NCBI GenBank assembly: GCA_024235915.1
Contig: JACKLO010000023.1
Span: forward strand, 30,658 to 94,657
Origin: Burkholderiaceae bacterium
GTDB taxonomy: Bacteria; Pseudomonadota; Gammaproteobacteria; Burkholderiales; Burkholderiaceae_C
Direction of reading: 5' to 3'
Length of the DNA stretch: 64,000 nt
Shown here: in pieces, positions 37,001 through 42,167 of the stretch
Layout of the letters: every line of letters begins with the position of its first letter
Position numbering within the stretch: position 1 is the first letter of the stretch
Notes under the pieces: model-generated
What the model saw: only the letters and a program-made list of their open reading frames with translations
Told to the model about the DNA's origin: nothing
Databases searched by the model: none
Program-made: the position numbers and the translations under genes

Positions 37001-38771
37001 GCCGGGCAACCGCGAGTTGCAGCACACCTACACCAGCACCGGTCAGCGCGACATCAGCGTCACGCTGGTGGACGAAGACGGTGTCTTTGCCGATGCCGGT
37101 ACGCGCACCGTGGAGGTCACGCCACCGGCCGAGGTGATCGTGGTCGACGCTGGTGCCGACCGCACCGTCAACGAAGGCACGTTGTTCACCCAGACCATCA
37201 GCTTCACCGATCCGGCCGATCAGTCGCCGGCCGGCCGCAGCTACACGGTGCAGTGGGGCGATGGCACCACGAGTTCCGGCTCTTTGTCCTCGGGGCAGCT
37301 GTCGTTCAACATCTCGCACGTCTATGCCGACGACGGCCAGACCTACAGCGTCGTCGTCACCGTCGACGATTCCGGTGCACAGCAGGGCATGGACAGCTTT
37401 GATGTCACGGTGCAGAACGTCGCGCCGACCCTGAGCCTGGGTGGAGCGAACTCGGTGGCCGAAGGCAGCGTCTACACGATGACGCTGAACGTCAACGACC
37501 CCGGTGACGACACCGTCACCGAGTACCAGATCAACTGGGGCGACGGCAGCCCCGTGCAGGTGGTGGCCGCGGCCGACCTGCCGGCCAACCGGCAGGTCAC
37601 GCACGTCTACGCTGACGGCGACGCGCCGTTCAACATCACCGTGCAGGTGACCGACGAAGACGGCGTCTGGGCCAACGCCGGCAGCCGCAGTGTGTTCGTC
37701 AACAACGTTGGCCCCACCGCGCCGGTGTCCGGCGCCGCCACCGTGGACGAAGGCGCGCTGTACACGCTCACGGTCGGCAGCGTCAGCGATCCCGGCGCAG
37801 ACACCCGCAACCTGTACTCCATCGATTGGGGCGACGGCACCATCCAGACCTTCACCGTGGCCGAGTGGGCCGCCGCTGGCGGCAGCTTCGACCACGTGTT
37901 TGCCGATGGCAACATCAACGGTACCAACCGGACCATCGTCGTGCGCGCCACGGATGAGGACGGCAGCTTTGTGCTCGGCACGCAGCAGGTCACCGTGGCC
38001 AACGTCGCGCCGGAGCTCGCGATCAACGGCGCGGCCGACACCGACGAAGGCGCGGCCTACAGCCTGGCCATTGCTGGCAGCGACGTCGCCGGAGCCGCCG
38101 ACCCGCTGAGCTACAGCATCGACTGGGGTGACGGCAGCGCCGTGCAGGTGCTCACCGCGGCTGAACTGGCAGCGCTGGGCGGCAACGTCCAGCACATCTT
38201 CGCCGACGACGAGGATGGCCCGGTCAACAGCACCGCGCGCACCATCAGCGTCACCGTGAGCGACGGTGACGGTGGCAGCACCACCGCCACGCAGAACGTC
38301 AACGTGCACAACGTCGCACCCACCGCAGCGCTCAGCGGCGCCGACAGCGTCGACGAAGGCAGCAGCTACAGCCTGAGCGTCGGCACCGTGCAGGACCCCG
38401 GCACCGACACCATCAGTCGGCTACAGCATCGACTGGGGCGACGGCACGGTGGAGAACTACACCGTGGCCGATCCGTGGCGACGCCGGCGGCATCGCCTCT
38501 ATCAGCTCGCCGGTGCGGCACCGGCAGCTTCAGCCACGTTCATCACCGACGCCGACGGTGCGGCCAGCCCCCACCATCGTCGTCAGCGCCACCGACGAAG
38601 ACGGCACCCACGTGCGCCGGGCAGCAAGGCCATCACCGTGGCCAACGTCGCACCGGAGCTCGGATCAACGGCGCGGCGCCGACACCGACGAAGGCGCGGC
38701 ATCGACTACAGCCGCTGGCCGTGGCATGCGCCGGCAGCGACGCTACCGCCGGCGCCGCCATCACCCGCTGA
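22077..38771 (+). CDS. Giant repetitive surface protein (5,564 aa as read), probable type I secretion substrate; frame broken near its end
   Basis: An extremely long protein with no N-terminal signal peptide. Residues 1-180 are unique. Eight modules follow, each with seven propeller-blade-like repeats of about 50-60 aa (pattern VNTxT-xQ-P-xAxLxDGGFVVxWxS-GQDGSGxGVxxQRFDAxG-xVGxE) and, for modules 1-7, a cadherin-like domain of about 160 aa (LxDADSANFDGGxL...QIGVSGxxVSFGGVxIG...NLVISFNA). One extra cadherin-like domain follows module 4. Then come a cadherin-like unit and PKD domains with DWGDG motifs. A Ca-binding-like acidic loop, GDGDGDGLPDGGNN, lies near 36140. The last ~115 residues (from about 38418) are out of frame, Arg-rich nonsense; the true protein probably continues to 41223. 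The type I secretion pair downstream fits export without a signal peptide. Adhesion or matrix function is inferred. No RTX nonapeptides were seen. Confidence 0.85.
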   Translation: MNKHLLSNVHALAIGRLRHVERGVQPDGSSLLVWPVVDGGRWLGLDAQRLAADGQPVAPVQVLLRAPLPEPAALALKVAATSDGGFAVSWRGAADANGGVHRLSLDAAAQPVVDGAEVGDATRTAAPGSVAGGAAIDSMALAGAQPTALGGKDAAGGRDTGVVTKIPDAPLSAGPLPTPLAHGEERINAYTTSTQDNPEVAALANGRYVVVWDSAGQDGSGTGIYAQLFESNGRAVGPEWRVSGRTLGEQDYPQVVGLSDGGFVVVWEDNQGVDGAGWSVQAQRYDANGVPQGSAFTVNTTTAGNQYHGTAAAFDGGFAVAWSSDNGGNDIYLKAFDNAGVATMAEVRVSTVPGQPGTAQPGTQYFPDITADAAGNLVIVWHDQSGNDGSGYGVFGRRWDATTAQLSDTFVVNSTTSGNQSYPDQNYRPQVSMLNDGGFVVVWTSDSNDGSGWGIVGQRFDATTAKVGGEFLVNNGTSGSQYMPTVTGQSTGGFTVAWFNDGSTTGTSNDVLIREYDANGVALGSEVKLVSDSNSTEYQPSIADLGNGNFVVVYADYDNAAGGNSTYEIAQQLFGSGPALQRGGTPVLADFGGTVTFGENAVNGAPQVIDPVVSLTHTASADFDGGFLDLFYLQGGEASDQLGVRHVGNGAGQIGVSGSTVSFGGVAFATISGGGNGSNLVISFQAGASVDAVEALIENLTYASTSSSPAASRQLALRISDGDGGSTEAAEVTIHVTPELDGAPVVHADVQVNAYAAGDQTEPAIAVLTDGSYVIAWQSNGQDGNGWGIYLQRFAANGEPIGPELRANAQTTSNQELPQIAALSDGGYVLVWQDQGGLDGSSWSVVGQRYSADGTPQGANFIVNTTTSGGQYHPSVAAYDGGFAVAWASDQGNDDIYLKRYDNAGNTVLGETLVSTVVGDPGTAQAGTQYYPDIVAKANGDLVIVWHDSGSNDGSSYGVYGRLWNAGTQTFSDAFLVNTTTTGQQSYPNDDHPPKVALLAGGGFVVVWSSNSNDDAGWAVMGQRFDAAGNKVGAEFRVNETVSGSQYQADVIGLSTGGFVVSFFNDNYDLTGAGTYNDPYIREYDAAGNAIDGQRKLATPTATGSNTEYQPALADLGNGNFVVAYADHVPTADGGNATYEITQQIFGSGSGLARSASPTIGDFSGSITVGENAANAALQAIDSSVSISDADSTNFDGGRLDLFYVQGGRASDQLGVRHQGNGPGQIGVAGNTVSFGGVAIGTISGGANGANLVISFNANADALAVEALVESLGYGTTSVSPQPTRTVALRLSDGDGGTSAASTVTINVTPERDGAPEAHSPERVNTYTPGTQEDPEIAVLADGSYVVTWTSNGQDGSGDGVYFQRFAANGTAVGAEVRANTSTASAQNYPHAAALSDGGFVLVWQDNSGVDGSGYAVMAQRYAADGTAQGINFAVNTTTSSNQYHGTVAGYDGGFAVVWSSTGNAGGSSYDIYLKRFDNSGTVVLAETRLSTVPNQPGTAQTGTQELPSIASDAAGNLVVVWQDTGSNDGNGYGVYARTVAANGTLGNTILVNSITAGNQYEPDVAMLAGGGFVVVWGDSSGVDGSSWGVFGQRFDAAGNKVGAEFLVNETTAGGQYQATVTALSTGGFVVGFYNDNYDTSGAGSYNDVYIREYDAAGNAIDGQRKLSGVTATGSNQEYQPAIADLGNGNFVVAYADYVPTADGGNATFEITQQLFGSGPALARQANPVLGDFGGTVVFAENTINSTPQVLDASVSLTDVDSADFAGGQLSLFYIQGGQASDQLGVRHQGSGAGQIGVSGNTVSFGGVAIGTLGGGMNGANLVISFNANASVDAVEALVQNLTYASTSSSPQPSRTAALRITDGDGGVTQASQITIQVTGELDGAAISHGPEQVNSHTPGAQDDPEIAVLANGSYVITWTSNGQDGSGDGVYFQRFAANGTALGAEVRANTSTTNTQNYPHAAALSDGGFVLVWQDSNGFDSSGWGVVAQRYAADGTPQGANFVVNTHTSSTQYHGTVAGYDGGFAVVWSSTSNAGGSSYDVYLKRFDNAGNEVLAETRLSTAPGQPGTAQTGTQELPSIASDAAGNLVVVWQDTGSNDGNGYGVYARTVAANGTLGNTILVNSITTGNQYEPDVAMLAGGGFVVVWGDSSGVDGASWGVYGQRFDAAGNKVGAEFLVNETTAGGQYQATVTALSTGGFVVGFYNDNYDTSGAGTQDDVYIREYDAAGNAIDGQRKLASPSNSTESQPAIADLGNGNFVVAYADYNNAAGGNNTYEINQQLFGTGPSLDRNAPPVIGDVMATRLLSSTAASPVYAANPQRIDGDVSLTDADSSNFDGGQLLVSLTNGATPTETLGVLDQGNGAGQIGVTGAEVRFGGNVIGMISGGGAGGSSLVVTFNASADIAAVRALIESVTYQNSSPPAGTTDRGVSFRLTDGDGGVSAPASLVLRIQATVTPQTVALDDVTTSLPITESQAQAGVLVDDAVQLVYSGATGFANGKLTISYLSSTGRPADQLAITNEGTGDGQVGVSGTDVSFGGAVIGSISASLNGVNGTSLEITFNASATPDVVEQVIEALRYANTSDGPLANRSIRISLTDGAGQASTNRDVQISITPEADPAAAVALTGDLQANTYEAGSQANNAVGRLQGPNDGSYVIVWESQNDQDGSGYSVQAQRFAANGQALGAEIRVNSYTYSTQNDPAVDGLNDGGFVVAWTSAGQDGSSNGVYAQRYDGNGQEVGSEFRVNTTTTSSQNEAAVLALADGGFLIAYSSDYSNTAGNYTYDVLAQRYGADGLPVGGEITLNTNLTSTQDQPQLARLTGGGFVATWQDSSGADGNGWGIIAQRYAADGSKLGAEIVVNTTITGTQESPDVAGLSNGGFVVAWHYSNATYAQVLDASGAKVGAEIRVSDSDAPANYNSYARVTALDDGGFVVAWDSSSTSALGGSGYDIVAQQFDNAGNRIDGQFIVNTVRASTQIEPDLVGLAGSNFVVSWSSYDNERSTVNTYGIFHQVRGAEGSVLSSSAPVLADVVASVTFDENVVNAAPQIIDAGVGLSDADSANFDGGHLWVSVISSYPDNNQIQVGGDLREQDQLSILHQGNGAGQVGVSGATISYGGVAIGSIVLGGADGSDLVVQFNAQATSAAVEAVIERLAYANTSSDPGATRSISISVSDGDGATSIPRVVTVNVTPQADGVQALFGNEQVNTYQPNTQDEPAGTGLSDGSYVIVWASEGQDGSSTGVHGQRFSAVGERLGAEFEVNSQTLGTQSNPAVASLTGGGFVVVWQSNGQDGSGWGTYAQRFANDGTPLGGEVRVNTSTDSSQYQPVVTGTADGGYVVAWYDDYYNADFTELGDIYFQRFDASGVAVGPETQGNTSGLGTNYQYEPAIAGLAGGGFVLLWRDDAGDGSSTAVRGQVFNAAGVAQGSAFLANTYTNGGQYQPDVAALQGGGFVATWYSDSQDGSSGGAYAQRFDAAGNKLGDEFRVHTDNQGTQYLPSVTALDGGGFAISWYDAGRTQVQQFAADGTRIDGNTLVDTRDNNGNSAASDVFGLQGGGFVVAFQDYDYGTSNYNVYQQIFGNPALMQRQAAPVLGDVDTVVSFDESDVNAGLQRIDASIDVSDADSANFDGGQLIVSVLSGYGDISYAQLPQQVRSQDQFGIINDGNGPAQVGVSGNELRYGGVLVGTISGGVDGADLVVTFNANATEAVVEAVVENLGYGNSSSAPVASRLISISLSDGDGGTSVPRVVQIDVNPQADGPEPVFGNEVVNTYAPGTQSEPAVTALADGGYVVTWTSADQDGWDNGVHAQRFDANGVAVGSEFKVNTYTPYSQQTPSVTGLADGGWMIAWQSYIQDGSGWGVYGQRFDANGLPQGGEMLLASGTGNDQTQVDVASFASGGFVATWYSYYQDGEYYGVYAQRFDANGARIGPEFKVDSDGAANNTYQAEPAVATFADGSFVIVYRSDGPDGNGAGVFGQRFAADGTRVGNEFAINTYVTSSQYQPDVTALDGGGFVVVWTSSGQDGSSEGVFGQRFAANGSAVGGEFRVNVDTSGNETDPTVSALPGGGFVVSYHDSGRIAAQQFDASGNLLDQETRVDTHDANGNASGPAVATLANGAFVVTWTDYDYDISNYQVYQQLFANPAQVQRQANPELVDVASSVTFRENLINAVPQLIDPAVGLFDADSADFDGGVLEVNYISGYGAQDQLGLQGLDNQDQLGIRHEGNGVGEVGVAGSQVSFGGVVIGNIVADGTNGGKLTVQFNAQATVAAVEQVIEALTYANTVSNPIATRTVSIRVTDGDGGASVARTVTIHVTPETDGAVPFGLERTVNTTQGGYQYEPSITRLADGGYVVVWEDNGGADGSGYGIYGQRYDENDAAVGGEFRINTTTTGTQDEPQVQALAGGGFVVIWTSNDGNGDGVYMQRYAADGSALGGETLVNTLTTSTQYQPAVAATADGGYIVAWYHDYYSAGNTEYADVFFQRFDADGNKLGAETKANPPLGSTFLYQSQPDIAVLADGSFVITWTDGAQDGSSNGIFGQRFASDGTALGASFQVNSYNTNQQENSSVTALKDGGFLVTWQSNGQDLSSWGVYAQRYDAAGNTVGAEFRVNTTITSGQYNSEVTALENGGWVVVWYGDQSDDVFMQQYNAAGAAVDGETRVNSYTYSHQGAPAVTSMADGGFVVTWQGYKSSGDGDGDGLPDGGNNTYEIRLQRFSNTAPEISDVVVNGLEDTPLTLLNTVFEGGFNDPDGQTLQAIKIITPPAEGTLRLNGVAVVVDQEISLADLQAGLLTYQGRADYFGLDQFRWTGSDGITFASTPVFTNINLANVNDGPGLDAGADDTAAEGTYFSHNITLADPDPEGHRLTIDWGDGTAPQVVFVGNGANHNIAHYFADNGSYQVTVTADDQQGQGNSVEADSFTVTVSNVAPTLNLFGAANVLVDEPYTLSLGGVNDPGDDTVVEYRIDWGDGSPVQVVAAADLPGNRELQHTYTSTGQRDISVTLVDEDGVFADAGTRTVEVTPPAEVIVVDAGADRTVNEGTLFTQTISFTDPADQSPAGRSYTVQWGDGTTSSGSLSSGQLSFNISHVYADDGQTYSVVVTVDDSGAQQGMDSFDVTVQNVAPTLSLGGANSVAEGSVYTMTLNVNDPGDDTVTEYQINWGDGSPVQVVAAADLPANRQVTHVYADGDAPFNITVQVTDEDGVWANAGSRSVFVNNVGPTAPVSGAATVDEGALYTLTVGSVSDPGADTRNLYSIDWGDGTIQTFTVAEWAAAGGSFDHVFADGNINGTNRTIVVRATDEDGSFVLGTQQVTVANVAPELAINGAADTDEGAAYSLAIAGSDVAGAADPLSYSIDWGDGSAVQVLTAAELAALGGNVQHIFADDEDGPVNSTARTISVTVSDGDGGSTTATQNVNVHNVAPTAALSGADSVDEGSSYSLSVGTVQDPGTDTISRLQHRLGRRHGGELHRGRSVATPAASPLSARRCGTGSFSHVHHRRRRCGQPPPSSSAPPTKTAPTCAGQQGHHRGQRRTGARINGAAPTPTKARHRLQPLAVACAGSDATAGAAITR
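22629..36215 (+). repeat. Eight tandem modules, each of seven propeller-blade repeats
   Basis: Module starts by the first VN-strand of blade 1 are 22629, 24324, 26040, 27750, 29958, 31677, 33363 and 35040; module 8 ends near 36215. I counted exactly seven blades in each module, about 56 in all. Each of modules 1-7 closes with a cadherin-like domain of about 480-510 bp. Modules 1-4 share a longer blade 4 with a GTAQ-GTQ insert; modules 5-8 lack it and form a second subfamily. Modules 3 and 4 are offset by exactly 1,710 bp (570 codons) and nearly identical in long stretches, which points to recent duplication. Confidence 0.85.
29430..29957 (+). repeat. Extra cadherin-like domain between modules 4 and 5
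   Basis: An additional copy of the linker domain (FANGKLTISYLSSTGRPADQ, GQVGVSGTDVSFGGAVIGSI, ISLTDGAGQAS) directly follows the one that closes module 4. It is the only place where two linker domains are adjacent, and it marks the boundary between the two blade subfamilies. Confidence 0.7.
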
Positions 38772-39378
38772 GCTACAGCACGAAGGCGCGGCCTACAGCC
38801 TGGGGCAGCGACGGCGCCAGGCCGTGCTGAGCTACAGCATCGACTGGGGTCGGCACCGCCGTGCAGGTGCTCACCGCGGCTGAACTGGCGGCGCTGGGCG
38901 GCAACGTCCAGCACATCTTCGCCGACGACGAAGACGGCCCGGTCAACAGCACCGCGCGCACCATCAGCGTCACCGTGAGCGACGGTGACGGCGGCAGCAC
39001 CACACGCACGCAAGGTGTGAACGTGCACAACGTCGCCCCCGGCATCGCCCTGAGCGGCGCGGCCAACGCCACCACCGGCGTGGCCTACCATCTCCTCACC
39101 CCCTGTCGCACCAACTCGCCAACGGCGCGGCCGACACCGACGAAGGCGCGGCCTGGGGCCGTCAGCGACCCGGGTCAGGACACCGTCACCGAGTACATCG
39201 TCGACTGGGGCGACGGCACCGTGCAGAGCTACGCCAACGGCGGCGAAGTCAGCCACGTCTACGCCGCCGCCGGTGCGCAGACCATCAGCGTCAGCCTCGT
39301 CGACGAAGACGGCACCCATGCTGGTGGCACCTCGTCGACGAAGACGGCACCCATGCTGGTGGCACCTTCAACGTCGAC
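38417..39378 (+). pseudogene. Frame-scrambled part of the PKD array
   Basis: Compared with the clean paralogous copy at about 39680-40270, this stretch has several small indels: atcagtcggctac for atcagtgcctac near 38418, an extra C in agcccccacc near 38570, a lost base in gagctcggatc near 38660 and a rearranged segment near 38700-38850. All three forward frames are needed to follow the PKD sequence; a short open piece in one frame runs 38861-39403. It is either an assembly/consensus error in near-identical repeats or genuine decay of the gene. Confidence 0.75.
39297..39366 (+). repeat. 35-bp perfect tandem duplication that shifts the frame
   Basis: The unit beginning tcgtcgacgaagacggcacc occurs at 39297-39331 and again, identically, at 39332-39366. 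Paralogous positions in the array (near 40485) have one copy. As 35 is not a multiple of three, it changes the reading frame by itself. Confidence 0.85.
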
Positions 39379-41223
39379 GTGCAGGACCCCAGCGCCACCC
39401 TGAGCCTGGAAGCCGGTGCCGACGCCACGCTCAACGAAGGCCAGAGCCTCGTGCGCAACATCGTCTTCAGCGACGGTGAAGACACTGACGGCGACGGCTG
39501 GAGCTACAGCATCGACTACGGCGACGGCACCGTCGTGCAAGGCCAGACCCTGGTGCAGCAGCTCGCGCTGAACCACGTCTACGCCGACGGCGATGCCCAG
39601 CACCAAGTGACCATCACCGTCACCGACGGACAAGGCGAAAGCGCCAGTGACAGCTTCACCGTCACCGTCGACAACGTCGCACCCACCGCAGCGCTCAGCG
39701 GCGCCGACAGCGTCGACGAAGGCAGCAGCTACAGCCTGAGCGTCGGTGCCGTGCAGGACCCCGGCGCCGACACCATCAGTGCCTACAGCATCGACTGGGG
39801 TGACGGCAACGTCGACAGCTTCACCGTGGCCGAGTGGGCCGCTGCGGCCGGCAGCTTCAGCCACACCTACGCCGACGGTGCGGCCAGCCCCACCATCGTC
39901 GTCAGCGCCACCGACGAAGACGGCACCCACGTGCTGGGCAGCAAGGCCATCACCGTGGCCAACGTCGCGCCGGAACTCGTGATCAACGGCGCGGCCGACA
40001 CCGACGAAGGCGCGGCCTACAGCCTGGCCATCGCCGGCAGCGACGTGGCCGGCGCCGCCGACCCGCTGAGCTACAGCATCGATTGGGGCGACGGCAGCGC
40101 CGTGCAGGTGCTCACCGCGGCAGAACTGGCCGCGCTGGGCGGCAACGTCCAGCACATCTTCGCCGACGACGAGGATGGCCCGGTCAACAGCACCGCGCGC
40201 ACCATCAGCGTCACCGTGAGCGACGGTGACGGCGGCAGCACCACCGCCACGCAGAACGTCAACGTGCACAACGTCGCACCGGACATTGCCCTCGCCGGGG
40301 CGGGCACGGCCACGGCTGGCGTGGCCTATGTCCTGAACCTGGGGGCGGTCAACGACCCTGGCCAGGACACCGTCACCGAGTACATCGTCGACTGGGGTGA
40401 CGGTAACGTGCAGAGCTACGCCAGTGGCGGTGACGTCAGCCACGTCTATGCCGCCGCCGGTGCGCAGACGATCAGCGTCAGCCTGGTCGACGAGGACGGC
40501 ACCCATGCCGGCGGCACGCTGAATCTGGATGTCGAGGCGCCGGAATTGACGACGGTGCGCATCGGTGACGCGCCGCCGCGGCAAGGTGGTGCTGGAGGTC
40601 AGTGGCTCGAAGCTTGGACGGACCCTGCCGTTCTGGCCATCGAGCACAAGGCCAATGTCGCTGATGCCAACGAATCCTGGACAGCTGCGACATTCGCAGG
40701 CGGCAATTTCAGCCTGCTGAGCGGCATCGACATCTACCAGGGCGACCTCGGTGTCAGCGGTCAGACCCAAGCCACCAGCACTGTGAAACAGGAACTGGAC
40801 GGCACGGAGGCGCTGCGCTTTACGCTGGCGGAGGAAGCCACCGCTGTTTCCGTAAATCTGGCCCGATTCCAACTGAACGACGACGGCAGCCTGATGGCCG
40901 AAGCTGGCCTGCTGCGGCTGATCGATGCCAATGGCCAGGTGGTTGGCGAACTGGCTTTCCAAGCCAGTGGCACAGGTGGCCAGCAGCTGGTTCAAGCCAG
41001 TGCCGCACAGGCCTTTGTGGCCGTGGAGATCTGGGCCGGCGCCTACGATGGCAACGACTTCGTCTTTGGTGCCTACGTGGCGCCAGATGGGAGCACGGTG
41101 GCGCCGTATGAAGCCGGCGGCAAGATGCACGGGTCGGAGTTCACGCTGGATTGGCTGGAGTTCAGTTTCCCTGTCGTGCTGGGTGCCACGGATACCCTGT
41201 TGCAGGACCCGTTGGGCCCGTGA
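39379..41223 (+). CDS. 3' part of the giant surface-protein gene: PKD domains plus unique C-terminal domain
   Basis: 614 codons open from a GTG, almost certainly the continuation of the gene starting at 22077. Residues 1-~385 are PKD domains (SIDYGDGTVVQG, SIDWGDGNVDSF, SIDWGDGSAVQV, IVDWGDGNVQSY). Residues about 386-614 form a unique terminal domain without repeats (WLEAWTDPAVLAIEHKANVAD, LLRLIDANGQVVGELAFQAS, VEIWAGAYDGNDFVFGAYV). It ends in a hydrophobic/acidic tail (LDWLEFSFPVVLGATDTLL) that could carry a C-terminal type I secretion signal, although no family motif proves this. GC content and codon choice drift lower toward its 3' end. Confidence 0.8.
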   Translation: MQDPSATLSLEAGADATLNEGQSLVRNIVFSDGEDTDGDGWSYSIDYGDGTVVQGQTLVQQLALNHVYADGDAQHQVTITVTDGQGESASDSFTVTVDNVAPTAALSGADSVDEGSSYSLSVGAVQDPGADTISAYSIDWGDGNVDSFTVAEWAAAAGSFSHTYADGAASPTIVVSATDEDGTHVLGSKAITVANVAPELVINGAADTDEGAAYSLAIAGSDVAGAADPLSYSIDWGDGSAVQVLTAAELAALGGNVQHIFADDEDGPVNSTARTISVTVSDGDGGSTTATQNVNVHNVAPDIALAGAGTATAGVAYVLNLGAVNDPGQDTVTEYIVDWGDGNVQSYASGGDVSHVYAAAGAQTISVSLVDEDGTHAGGTLNLDVEAPELTTVRIGDAPPRQGGAGGQWLEAWTDPAVLAIEHKANVADANESWTAATFAGGNFSLLSGIDIYQGDLGVSGQTQATSTVKQELDGTEALRFTLAEEATAVSVNLARFQLNDDGSLMAEAGLLRLIDANGQVVGELAFQASGTGGQQLVQASAAQAFVAVEIWAGAYDGNDFVFGAYVAPDGSTVAPYEAGGKMHGSEFTLDWLEFSFPVVLGATDTLLQDPLGP

Positions 41224-41318
41224 CCGGGGGATCGCCAGTTGACACGTGTTTTGACACCATCATTCAACGTCTATCTGAAGAAGGCAGCTGCAAGTCATTG
41301 CGGCCAAGGAGCACCGAG

Positions 41319-41915
41319 ATGAAATCAATGCTTGTTGGGGCCATGCTCAGCGCGATGCTGCTGTGTGGCGCGGCCTCTGCAGCTCCGATTGTGGAGTTCG
41401 CGCCTGAGACGAGCGCGCTGAATGGGAATCAGGCCGACGAGGGGACGGGCGCCCTGACGGTTAGCTTTTCGACTCCATCACCATATCGACTGTCGCGGTT
41501 GGAGTGGTGGGGCTATTACCTCTCCAATGACGACCCAATCGATGGCTTCGTAGTGACGCTGGGTGGCGACCAGATCGCCGCGCAGGTGGTACGGTCTGAC
41601 AATCCAGTTCTTGTTGAAGGCGTCGACCTTTTCCACTACGTCATGGAACTCGACGGCTTGGACTTGATTGTTTCTGGTCTGCAATCAATCAGCCTTGTCA
41701 ATTACGGGGATGATGCTGCCGAGTGGTACTGGCAAAGTGTCAAAGACGGACCGCCGGTGTTCTTAGACCCCGATACGTTGGAATTGAACCCAGATTGGGC
41801 GCCTGCGTGGGCGCTCTACGGCGAAGCGGTCCAATCGGTGCCGGAGCCTGCGTCCGTGACACTTGTCATCGGGGCGTTGTTGGCAGCCGGCGCTTCAGCG
41901 CGCCGGAGAAGCTGA
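41319..41915 (+). CDS. Small PEP-CTERM protein lying between the giant gene and its secretion genes
   Basis: A 198-aa exported protein. The start at 41319 has AAGGAG 7 nt upstream. The signal peptide (LVGAMLSAMLLCGAASA) is followed by a short beta-rich body of unknown function with several Trp residues (LEWWGYYLSNDD, AEWYWQSVKDG). The C-terminus is VPEPASVTLVIGALLAAGAS then ARRRS, an exosortase-type tail. Codon use is visibly less GC-biased than that of flanking genes (many T- and A-ending codons). TTGACA-like boxes at 41239 and 41251 could provide its own promoter. Its position suggests an accessory role for the giant protein, which is inference. Confidence 0.75.
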   Translation: MKSMLVGAMLSAMLLCGAASAAPIVEFAPETSALNGNQADEGTGALTVSFSTPSPYRLSRLEWWGYYLSNDDPIDGFVVTLGGDQIAAQVVRSDNPVLVEGVDLFHYVMELDGLDLIVSGLQSISLVNYGDDAAEWYWQSVKDGPPVFLDPDTLELNPDWAPAWALYGEAVQSVPEPASVTLVIGALLAAGASARRRS

Positions 41916-42056
41916 TACAGGGGCCACGCGTCTTCGCGATAGTTCGTGTTGACGCGGTGGTGAAGTAACGCACCTGCCCGTCTGCGCCGGCAGATGCACC
42001 GTCGCTGCTTCAGTAGCTGCGGCCGACGGTTGATCTCATCCCGTGCCTGGAGTTGT

Positions 42057-42073
42057 CTTGGCCGCGAGCCAAG
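42057..42073. other. Small hairpin in the gap before the type I secretion genes
   Basis: cttggc-cgcga-gccaag is a 6-bp stem with a 5-nt loop in the 252-bp gap after the PEP-CTERM gene. There is no T-run, so it may be a weak terminator or an operator. Nothing else in the gap can be called. Confidence 0.3.
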
Positions 42074-42167
42074 ATTGACTCCTGCCAAGTGGTGATGTGC
42101 CGGCGACAGGACCTCCGCGTATGCTCGCAGGCGCCAATGTTGATGCGTCCAGTTCCAGGAAACGCCT

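Larger units (their letters stand above)
36570..40530 (+). repeat. PKD-domain array
   Basis: Tandem domains of about 85-100 aa carry the PKD signature (Y-IDWGDGS-VQ, H-YAD-G, VTVTDEDG, NVAPTL-L-GA). Several units share near-identical DNA, for example the SYSIDWGDGSAVQVLTAAEL segment near 38110 and again near 40075. The array is read cleanly to about 38417 and again from about 39379. The section between contains multiple small insertions and deletions. Confidence 0.8.

Noticed and set aside
22077..41223. RTX calcium-binding nonapeptide repeats in the giant protein
   Set aside because: No GGxGxDxUx series was found; only acidic DGDGDG-type loops occur. Type I export is therefore inferred from neighbours, not from RTX.
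41239..41280. Strong sigma-70 promoter before the small PEP-CTERM gene
   Set aside because: TTGACA occurs twice, but no good -10 box lies at the right spacing, so it is mentioned only in the gene entry.
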